64,000 nucleotides of DNA from Petrosia ficiformis. Lineage: Eukaryota > Porifera > Demospongiae > Haplosclerida > Petrosiidae. Both the position numbers and the translations under genes were made by a program. Under the pieces are notes generated by a model, which was not told the origin of the DNA, did not search any database, and saw nothing but the letters and a program-made list of their open reading frames with translations. The stretch spans positions 49,842,746-49,906,745 of the forward strand of contig OX345636.1 in assembly GCA_947044365.1 (NCBI GenBank). The letters are read 5' to 3'. This document shows, piece by piece, positions 42,315-54,300 of the stretch; positions within the stretch are counted from its first letter, which is position 1, and each line of letters opens with the position of its first letter.

Positions 42315-45300
42315 CTATTTAAAATATATACTATGATTTAACGATTGAATTTTTGATGAGGTGTATGTACAAAATATACACCTAACCTCATGAAATGGTT
42401 GCCATTGTAGTAACAGGTAGAAGTAATGATAACAAACAATACAAGAATTGGTACTTAAATAGAAGTTCTGTAGCAACATAATTGTACTTTAATTCCACCT
42501 GCAGGTCAGTACCCACCATTTGTAAAACTTTATCCTCCACATGCAAGTCAGTATGCACATCCTACAGACGTTTATCATCCACAACCAGGTCAGCACCCTC
42601 AACCACCATCTGCATTTCAAAGCCCACTGCCTGCTGGTCAATACCCACCACATGGAGGTCAGTATTCATATTCAAAAAACATAGTTACAATATTATTGTT
42701 TTGATTTAATGTTTAAACATGAAGTGGAGAGGAAAAAGAAAATGTGGTTTGCATCATTTGATGAATTGAAGTGCAACCACCTTCAACTTGTCAAATAATT
42801 ACTATAACTATATATAATTCATATAAAATTATATAATTATATATATAATTATATGTTATATATTATATATAATAGTACAATTATGACATCATCCCTTTGA
42901 TGTGACTAGGTCTATATTCTGTATATAGGACCCACAACAGGTCTATATTTGGAGATGTCACCATCATACAATATATTGTATATAGTATGCTAATAGGTCC
43001 TATATACTGAATAGAGGACCCTTGTTTTTGTCCTCGGATGTGATATAGCCCTCGCAGGCTCGGGCTATATCACATCCTTGGACACAAAACTCAGGTCCTA
43101 ATTATATAGCATGCTAATAGGTCCTACATGTATATACAAAATATAGGACCGTCCTATATTTTGTATATAGGACCTATTAGCATGCTATATAATATACATA
43201 TATATTACATATATTAATACTAAGACTTTAACCTTCCCTACTCGCCATAATTCAGATTTTGACGACATCATTTTTTTACAACTGCACATGCGTAATACTT
43301 ATATAAGGAAATGTTGTATCATAATTATCATACTGTTGCTTACTATATTGCATAGGTTATATTGATATATAAATATATACATGTATATCGTGGCTAGGGA
43401 TGGGCGGATTATGCTGGAATAATTGAATAATTGAGAACTATGCTGGAATAATTGAAAGAAATTTTTAAATAGTTTGGTTAACCACACCCCAAATGGAAGA
43501 TTTGTAGCTGCTCCTCTGCTAATTCAGTAATTTTTGTAGTGTACTGTTTGCAGGGCTACAATTTTGTGGAAATAATAGGTAATGTTTCGGAATAAAAGGT
43601 AAATTTTTGAAGAAATGCCAGAAAGAATAGTAGGTAAAAATTAAATTTAAGTGCAATTCACCCATCCTTAATTGTAATTATTTTAATTTGATTTGACCAC
43701 ATCTATATTATGTACCTCATCCATATAGTTGTAGTATAGACAGCTAAAACATCAATATTATAGTACACCAACTAATTTACATTTTAACACCAGTTTCTTG
43801 AGTTAAGCTTGCATATTGTGGCATAAATGGCACAATATATCTAAATGAACAAATCAACATGAACAGATCAAATAATTATCATAATTAATAATGAAATTCC
43901 ACAACATAACAAGAAATACTCATCCAACTTTGTCACAGCTGTATTGTGAGGTGTAGCACTTCAATGTTTACTGATTTAACATTTTTACCATGCAAGGTGA
44001 TTAGAACTAAATTCCAATGAGACATACATCGACGATTCCTCACTATCTTTAAGTATACCATGTAGAAATTAAACCAATTCTATTTAAAAAATTTCCAAAT
44101 CAATAAACTTGTTTGGGACCACATCTCTCTAAATCACCAAACATGTATATTCTGATTCACTATACATGTGTACTATCTTCAAGTATATCATCAGCGAAAG
44201 GAGTCAGGTCACTTGAAACTCTACTTTAAATATCACCATAATTATAGAAATTAAAGTAATTCTATTAAAAACAATAAACTTGTTGAGATCCATCTATAAT
44301 AAATGATAATCTAAATCACCGAACATGTATATTAATTTTACTATGAATCAGATTATACATAATATAGTGAATCAGAATGTACGCACATGTACACTCAAAT
44401 TCACTGTTCGATATTCACTGAATATGAACTCTCGATATATTTTCCCTAAAACCACATCCATGCTCTCCTTTTCACAAACTGAGTAGCTATCCAAACTATG
44501 GCACTAACCACCTCCTATGATTAAATTATAAGTCAATAATTATTATCAAAGCAACCAACATTATAGTGTAATATGTAAAAAATGATATTTTATTTACAGG
44601 AGAAGATATTGGTAGGAAGATGATAAAACAGAAGTGAGTTAATTATAATTAATTTTAACTACTATAACTATCATCCATGTACTATTATCTGTGCAATATA
44701 ATAGATCAAGTTATATAGGATATAGACAGTACTGGTAAATACTGTAATATCACTCCAACATAATGATCAGTCAATAGGACAAGGTTCTACACAAGTTATA
44801 ATTAATTATGAATGACTGCATTTTTTTCAGTTTTAGCAAGGAAGCTTCTTGGACTACCAAAAATTTATTAAACAACATTGACGCCTAACCACTGTCATAA
44901 TTTAAGTTATGAGTTCGAATACATTTGCATTTGGTTCTTACTTTTGGTTTTTCTTTTCTGCTTGCCAAATTTGAAGAGGAGAGACAGATAAAAAGTATCA
45001 GAGCTGTTAAGACATTATTGGATTACAATACATCTTAATTATAGCAAGAACTTCCATCTAATCATTGTATTGTAAAATAGGAATGTGTACATTTATTGTA
45101 ATATCTATATAATTGTATTCACCATTCTTCAAATTTTTCCTCCATTTCCTCATAATTCTAGGAAAGGTTGGTGGCTGAGTTGGTTTTCGAGTTGGTCAGG
45201 TACTGAAGTCGACCTACCTGAAGCAAACTCTGGTTTGAACACTCAAAGTAAGTATTCACCCCAGTGTGAAGCCCAAAACTCTTGAAACATAAGATCATTG

Positions 45301-48300
45301 TTGTATGTATGATGGTAAATTTAAGTGAATATATGGATGTAATGTAAAACAAAAACACTTACATGCAGAAAAGATTTGAATAATGTGCTTTTGCTGAAGT
45401 ATTTTTATTATATCTGTAATAATGATTAGGCTCAATTTAATTGATATCCATACAGTTCAATGAAGGAGTTAATGTCTTTGGAGCATATTTTAGCATCCAA
45501 AGAGTTGTATTAGTGTTATAGCAATATGCAGAAATTTACAAAATAGCAAATTTTGCATATGTTAGCATAGTCTGCCAATTATCGACCAGTACCAACTATC
45601 AGCCACTGCGATAGCTCCGCAAATTGCTTTGAGTGACCAGAAGAGTACAACTGTGATCTGACATTTACTGACCTTGTAGATGTGTTAACAATATAGGAAA
45701 GCAAGGTTTCATGTTTACTAGTGATTTTACTTCTGCATGAGCCCTGAACTAGATGACATGCTACAAGGGAAGGAATCTACATTGGCAGAGATCAAGGATG
45801 TGTGTGCTGTAACTATTCGTGCACTGGTATTTGTGGGCAAACGCATGACAAAATGCACAAAATTGTTTATTTCTTCTGTCATCTACATGTAGTACAAGTA
45901 ACCACCTCCCACGGCCAGAAACAATCTATTCTATTCCAATTCTCTCAAGGACATCAGCCTGTCAAAGCACACAGCAACATAATAGACATTTGAAAGGGTC
46001 ATACTCTCGCAAGGGGGGTGGGAGCTTATCACAAGAGGAGGAAACATCTGGGGAAGCAGGCCTGTAGGTGGTATGTATGTTTGCACACATGCATTTTATA
46101 AGTTTTGCATTCGCTACAAAAAGAAGAATTCGGCTATGGGCCTGGAAAGCTGTGACCACAATTTTTGCATGAAAGTAATTATTGGCTCCATAACAAAATC
46201 CACCGAGTGCACAAACCAATCAAATTAAATTTGTGATGTAAATTTAATTATGGTAACAAGCACACTACTGAACTATTAAATCTTTGCTTTGCTATCTCCT
46301 GCAAGTAGTGGTGATTCTAACAGCTGGAGATAACACCATCCAAGACACTTAGCTCATGTGTTGCAGCAAGAAAGCCAACGAAGTGCTGAAAGGTCCATGT
46401 TACTGTGATTAATACCATTATACGATTCAACGAATTTGAGTGGAGCAGCCAGTGACAAACTACTTGGCCACTTACATTTCCTCCTCATGAAATGTCAGTA
46501 TTTGCCAGATTCCTCTGTTATATTATATATAATATTATATGTAGAGGTTATACAACTATTAGGAGGGATCCGAGCTAATTGAAGCCGTGAAACCTTTAGT
46601 CTTTCAATGGTGCTTACTCCAAAAAGTGAAGCTGAAGATGTTAGATTTGTATTTAAACAAGGAAAGGAGTTTAAAGAAAGGAAACAAAATAGCAATATAA
46701 TAAACTAATATGAATTGACTCATTGTAGGGTAAAACAGATAAACTATAATTATAATAGTATTATACATAATGAACAAAATATTTTACTTAAAAGATTTGA
46801 AGAGGGGAAAATTAAGTAAACAATTAATAATTAATTTTGTATACTTGTGAAAACTGTTTGAAATTGCAGTTATCACTAGCACTAGCAAATGTAATACTTT
46901 GAGGATATCAATAAGAACTAATTGCCATACATACGGTAACTCTAGTTATATCCACAACTTTATTGTGTTGATTCATAACAAACTAATACCTTGTTGAAAA
47001 ACTGTAATTATAAGAAACACATGGTGAGGTGCATTGGGATTGTACACTTTACGCAGTCCTCTAATATACACCCTTGAGATGTCTGTTTATAAGAGAGCAC
47101 ATGAAAATAACATTATTAGGCTGAACTACAAATTTTGTACACAACCATATCAGGAGCTTACAAGTGCTATGAAGCGCTGTAAATGAGCATCAAATTCAGT
47201 GTATTTTTGAATCCATCGGTTGACAAATGACATGTTTTGTGAATTCCCTTATAAATAAAATTACCGGTCAAGTAGTGGTTAAAATTATTAAGGGAAATTA
47301 CACTCCAAAACCCACAATTTTGTATATGGAAGAAAGTTGGAGGTGTTTTTCAACAACAGTTGACTACACAAGTTTGATGCTCTTTCGTAGTGTTTTGTGG
47401 TGCTCATAAGTTCCTGCCCATATTTTGTTATTGAAAGAATACAAATTTAAATAATGATTTATTTTATAAAGAATTCTGTTGTTCCTAAGGGATGATTGGT
47501 AATAATAATTCATGTATATATAAATTATAATTGTAATGGGAACCGAGTAAAAGATTTATAGTCTAAACATGTTACTAACCAAGATGTCTTGTTAACTTTT
47601 CCTCAGAAAATGTGCTGTGCCTTCTCAGGCCAGGAGTCACAGAAGAAGCAGCACGTCAAGCACTGAAAGATACTAACAATGATGTGGATGAAGCACGAAA
47701 ACTGTTGATGGTTCGTTGGCATATTATCATTTATTAATATGCATTATTATGATTATATAGTAAGATGGATGGGAATTGTGTTTAATGAACCATAAAGAAG
47801 TAAATGCCACTTCGATTGTGTGATTTCTCGAACTGTATGTGCAATTTATAATATAAATTAGCAATTGATTTGATCACAAATCTTTGGGGGAAAACCTTTT
47901 TTGAAATTAGGTTTCATATACTACATTCTGTAGGATAATAAGTGTACCTGAATAGTGATACATCCCACTTGCTTCACTACATTTTACACTCCTACATTGT
48001 AATACTATTACTGAAAATGTTAGTGTCATAATCTTCATTTGATTATGATATCAGAACTGGTGAATTACGCTATATATGAATGCATATAATTTGTACATGT
48101 CAGTCAGTCAGAGACACATGTACATCATCATACTTATAATGACAGCTATAGCTGAGAGAACAATATGTGATGAGGAGGCTGAAGACATATTTGCAGTAAA
48201 GAATGTCTCTGAACCAAACACTTGCATTAATTTTTATTATTTGTATGTACATAGTTTAGACTTGCCAATCATTGCTTTATCATTTACTTGATTTAATCTT

Positions 48301-51300
48301 TAATACAGTAATAAATCTGTGGATGAAGCACTCTTACCTTCAACCTTCCTATACCTATAATACATATACTCACCAAATGCAGTTGCATGTGTAGTACATT
48401 GTATAAACCTTCTATCTCTTTATCAGTGTGAATGAAAAAGAAAAAACAAAAAGAAGATAATTAGTGATTTTGTGAAGTTTCAAGTCTAATAGGTTTCTTA
48501 TTGATTTATGAGTGTTTTCTAATTGTATAAAATTCAGAAACCTTAAGCCTACTACATCCACTAAATGTTTAAAGACTTGGATTTAGCATGCATTAATTTT
48601 AGTGAATTTCTGATCCTTGCCTAATAGGCCTGATCACAAAATTAATATATTTTTTAGAGTGTACTAATTTTAAGCGATTATTACGTTAGTCACTAAAATC
48701 ACTTAAATGTGTACATAATCACCCGAAAAAAAATTGCACTGACACAATAAAAAATATGTTCTACATTAAAATATTTATATTTTGCATAGTCATTAAAAAC
48801 ATAGTCGCCATATATCATAATTTGTGTTAAAGGTTGTAAGATATGCTTCTATGAACCCAAGCTTTGTTAAAAAAACAGAAAAAGTAAAGAAAGAATACAT
48901 GTATAATCAGTACAAACGCTTGGTGACATCCCCATTCCCTACATAGAAGCAGGTTATTTTATGGTGAAACAATGGTATCATCTATATATTTAATTACAGA
49001 CAAAGATTGAAACTAGTGATCCTTTCAGTACTAATCCACAGAATACAATATCAGATCCTCAAGCTGTTGAAGGTAAACTGATGATAAATGTTGATTTCAA
49101 TACACCTATAAACATGGTTTATATATTACATACAGTATGTAATAATAAATGTGTATGTGTCATGTGATAATTATTACACTCCTATTGGTGTCGTTATTGT
49201 ATATAGACGAGGTCATTATTATGAATATCACTGAGTATGTATCGAAACACACAAAGGGGGTTGGGGGGTGTGGGGGTTGTAATAACTGTTTTATGATGTG
49301 GGAAGCCAGTGGTATTGAATTTATGGGGCCATTTATACAGCACCAGAATAGTATTTAGGACATGCAAAGCATGACCAAATATTTTGTCACTAATTAATTA
49401 TCCATGAAGGCGTGGTCAATCAATTCTGTCGATTAATATGGAAAACAATCATCAGACTTCTCTTCAGTAACTTAATTAAGATGAATTTTGGCTTATACAA
49501 TAACTCTCACTAGCCACATCCTTTGCCAATTGCTTAGTATACATGTATGTATTCCTGGAGCTTGTTTCTGCTGTTTGGGGTTGTTGAAGACCACTAAGAA
49601 GCTAATATTTGCCCCATAGTGCCTGATGTGCACCCCTGGGAAGAAATTAGATCACTGTCATCAGTAATCTAATTTCTTCATAACAACTTACTATGTCACA
49701 CATGTGGTTATAACACCAATCATCAATCATTAAGGCTTTTGAGTGTAGCACTATAGTTCTTTGAGTTTAGGTAGTGAATTAGGTCTATTAGGAAATTACT
49801 CAAGTTATAGATGATTCAACTAAGGTCAGAGTTTGAGATTAGATATAGAAAACATTGATCCTGACAATGATTCAGAAGACTTCAAGCCACTGAAAGAAGA
49901 GGAATAATTTTATCAGGCTCCTTACTTTAAAACTTCGAGGACGAAAATCAGAAACAATGACATGATGATTACTTCTGCTAAAAGATTGAACACTCGTATT
50001 CCTAAAGCACTGAGGGCTATTTGTAAAAATAACATCAATACAAGATGAGCTCTCTTTAGTATTAAGGGTAGGACAATCAACTAATTTATCATAGACAACT
50101 GTTCACAAAACAACTTAAAGCTCTGGTTGGCGGCAGATTTGGTTGGAGTATATCCAGTTGAGGTCACCTAGGATACAAAGATGTTGTTCATTCCTATTAT
50201 TTAATCTATATCACATTCAGCTAAAAGATGCTTGAAAAATCATTTTGTGAAAAGTGTCTATAGGTACTACATATTAGCATAGATCTCTTGCTTCTAGGAT
50301 ATATTTCCAACCACAAACTTTCAATTGAATTAGTATTCAGATCAGGTTGAAGGGCAAAACGAAGGGTATTAGGTATTATTATAATAGCTACACCACCCCC
50401 TCTTCTATTTTGATCTCTTTTAAAAATGCTCATGCCAGCAAGACAAATTTCACTTATACCAATTGTGTCATCTAACCCCATTTCTAAGAGAGTAAGAATA
50501 TCCAATTTCTCTTCAAATATCAATAATTTAACGTAATACAAGACTATAAATATTAATACGAAGTGTACTTTTAGGAGTAAGTACACGATGTTGACTATGA
50601 GCAGAATAGAAGTGGAAGTGTTACTGTATGTTAAATTAGAAAGTAACTTTCTTGACAATAATCTTCGGAGCCAGTGCTTGATGTTGTAGCAAGGACTACT
50701 TCAATTGAATTCGATTTGATGCAGTGCTTTGCTGGCGATGGACATAATACAGTAGCAGCTATGTCTAGATATATCTAGTTGTCCCAAGTAGTTTTCTTGT
50801 GTCTGGAAACAGTATCTGTGAGTGATATAAATTGTCATAACTTTATAACTAAGCAGATTTAGCAAAAGCCTTTTGTTATTTTAAAGGCTACCAGCTTGTT
50901 GAAGCCGTGATTGTTCGTAGCTTTCCCAGAAATTTGCAAACACACACAGACAGATAGACATACAATATGATAACCATACCGTAGGAAAGCAGCAAATCAA
51001 ACGAGGATGCTTAACAGGGCCAGGACCTGGGTTTATCTTGATATCTCCACTCATCTGTAGTTGAAAGAACGCACAAAACAATACATACGTGAACACCATG
51101 AAAGACGTAAGGAAACCAGCTGCAAAATTCACAACTCTTCTTGAAACCAAAGAAGGAACTAAGGAAACTCTAATACACATTTTCATAGACTCTTCTGCCA
51201 TTAATATTTTTATATAGCAAATTATCATTATCATTAGGTTTACCAAGAATCAGTAATCATTGATAAAGCTATTCAAACTGCATGTTCATATCTAACTCAG

Positions 51301-54300
51301 ATGACTGATTAAAATTGACTACTGTAAATACAATTATACAGAATTATACTTCTTACCTGTCTGATTAATCAGAAACATGGATATGGCCGAAATGCTGACT
51401 GAAAGTGTATGAGAGATAGAGTTGATAGGTGACATGCCAATTCATCTTAAAGGTGTTTTCAGTTTGCTCTTGTATTGATTGGTGTCATATCCTTTGTGTG
51501 GAAATATAAACGAAACACAAAAAAGTCTAGAGCAGTTATTGCGCCTAATTAACTCTGACAAAAATATGAAGAACAAAAGCACGGTACTATTGTAAGTGTT
51601 GTCTGTTATGATTTTTATTGTGGGTAAGAGTGTGCATTTTGCCTTCCTTAGTCTCTGAGTGTGTGTATTAGGGACATCATAACTCCAAAAGTATGCAAAT
51701 GAGTTTAGGATGGTCCTAGCAATGTACGACTCGTAATTAAACAAACCACTTCTGTATAACCCTACATAAGTACCTATGTCACCACTAGATAAAGCAAAAG
51801 GCAAAGAGCAGTGTCTTGTCACCAATAACCTTCAAACAAAATATGTTGTGTTGTGTTTACCACGTAGGTATTGATGAAATCTTTTCAATGAGAACACTAT
51901 GGCAAGAGCTTCTTTCTCTAACCGTGAGTATTTCTCGAGAGTGTTCTGTGTCATAAACGAATTCTGTCTTTAGAGGGATCAAAATGAACCAACAGTCATG
52001 ATGACTGTAGCATGGCTTTGCTTGTTAAAATGGCTTTCCTTTATCTTCCAACCAATAACAGTGGGTACCTTTCTTGGGTAACCTGTAAGGGCGAGAGAAA
52101 TATAGATAGATTAGGCAGAATTCGTTGTAATAGTTTATTAGTCCAACAGATGAAATTAGTTCAGTGACATTGGTGGATGTTGGTGCTTTGGCAGTGAAAT
52201 TCATTCTTGTCAATTATATGACCCAGATATTTGATGGAGTTTAGCCCAATACGCACTTCGACTTCTTGAGTGTCACACCAGCTGATTGAAGTCTCTGAAA
52301 CATTTTGTGAGATTATAAAGATGATCTTCATCAACACCAGAAACTAGGATGTGATCTAAATAAGCTGATACATGTGGTAGTCCTTGTACACACTGTCCAT
52401 AGCTTGTTGGAAAATTGATGAAGCTGATGCAATACAAAATGGGAGCATATTTTTAAAAAAAGACATTAATGGTAGTAAATTTGAGTTCAATCTATAAGTA
52501 GGCATATTGTAGATCCAATTTGGAGAACATCTGACTACCTGACACGCAACACATGGCAATAGGTAGGAGTCTTTAGTTCCTTTAAGCAATTCAAGTTCAT
52601 TCTTGAATACCACAGGGTACTTGCTTAATATCCTGTCCAGGGAGAGGTTGGTTGTCACATGATTAATCTTAATTTGACCAATTTAATCTGATTACTTTCA
52701 TTCAGTTCCTTCCAAAAAGATTAGGTCCTTCACCCTGTACAACTATCGAGGGTAAGGTTGCTTGTTGAGATCCGTAGGTAAATTCTAAATCTTACATTCT
52801 AATAGTGAGTAGAGATTCACTGATATACATACATATTGACACATCAGTGGGATTTAGGTCCAGTCCACTAGAAAAAATATAAAGTGTTTCCTCGCTAACA
52901 ATTGTTAGGGCAGCCCCTGTGTCAATTTGCATATGAATGTCCTGTTTATTAACTAAAACTTTGACCATCAAATGTTTGGCTCCATTAGTGACAGTTAAAA
53001 AAGGTTGTAAATGTCAGCAGTTGTTTGCCATAACAAGGGCCTGGGCCTGAAAGTCTGGAGGTGTGTATGTTTAACCTTGACCATTCCTTTGTGGTTAGGG
53101 ATGCTTCAGAGGTTTCCTGGAGTCCAAATTAGGTCTGCTGCTATAACACATTTTTGCAATATGGCGTTTCTCGACAATTTACAGCACGGAATTGACAGAC
53201 GTACGACTGGTGGTTCCTCCGTACCTCTGACATGTACAAAGCGAACCTTTCAGCATCTGTACATTTTGCATGGCTGGAACGGTCTTACATAGGTCTTGAA
53301 TGTTTGTGCTATGTCATACTCACTTCGGTAATTCAAGTTACGTTCTTTAAGAAGACGACGTTGGATTCCATTGGTCATTGATACCATAATAGTCTGTCTC
53401 TGATCATATCCTTAATAGTTGTCCCAAATTTACAGTATTCTACGAGCACTCTCAGTTCAGCAACATAGGTTGCCAGTGATTCTCCTGCATGATGATCTCT
53501 CGTGTTAAATCTGAATTTCTGGACAATAGATGACGGTTTTGGGTTGAAGTGGGTCTTGAGCATTTCAACAGTCTCATCGTAAGTCTTCTCAATTGGCGTG
53601 CATGGTTGTACTAATCCCTTTTACATTTCATGCTAGCATCCACAATGTCGTTAGCTTCGAAATAGAAATGAAGACGTTCACAGCACGATGTCCATGAATC
53701 TACGGTTCAGTTAAAAGTAGGTATCTTCCCATGTGTTGTCCTCGTCGCCAATTATATGTTGCAAAGTAAACACACATACCATAAACGACAGGAATTACCA
53801 TATAAATGCTCAGCAACTATGAAACAACTGAATAACGAGATATATTATGAAAAACGTATTTCTATAATTACTTTGCGATGACTATGTGTCAATCATTATT
53901 GTGTTCTGTGTACTCAAAACCTTGGGCCTGAATAAGTGCACATAAACTGAACACTTCCTTCAAGGTTCTAAATGATGGCTGAAACACATCAACTTATTAT
54001 ACTTACTTGTTAAAGATTTTTGCATCATCTTTATACTGTTTCTCTGCTATATACAATAGTTATTATTATTAGTTGCAGTTTTACATTCTTCCAAGTAGTA
54101 GACTGCCAACTTCAATCAACTGTTTCACCAATGCTGAACTGCTTGTTGAAATTGGAAAATTTCATAATCCAGATTCTTTTTGGACAAGAAATATTCATCA
54201 AACTTTGTCATAGCTGTAACTGTTGTGTATTCATCTCTAGTAACTAATATAAAAGGTTTTTTTTATTATGTGAGTTAATTAATGTGAAATTCAAACGAAA

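Larger units (their letters stand above)
36583..45360 (+). repeat. Large tandem duplication, block A
   Basis: Begins at TTGAAGCCGTGAAACC, also the start of block B at 46577. Similarity is high over 36583-39700 versus 46577-49640, and weaker but ordered over 43900-45360 versus 54200-56730. It carries the exons at 37603, 39029, 42505, 44600 and 45162. Block B was interrupted by retroelements and lost the counterpart of the Pro-rich exon. Confidence 0.8.

Noticed and set aside
44831..44887. Possible alternative last exon [18 protein letters not shown] after TTTCAG
   Set aside because: The phase fits exon 44600, but the matching region in block B (about 56190) is not open, and the peptide is short. 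Kept only as a remote option.
44600..45247. Treating the small exons here as a separate gene
   Set aside because: Their phases chain both upstream and downstream, and no start or stop suggests independence.
51442..51825. 127-codon minus-strand frame between the LINE and gypsy relics
   Set aside because: It runs through a P1 MITE fragment and has no recognisable motif.
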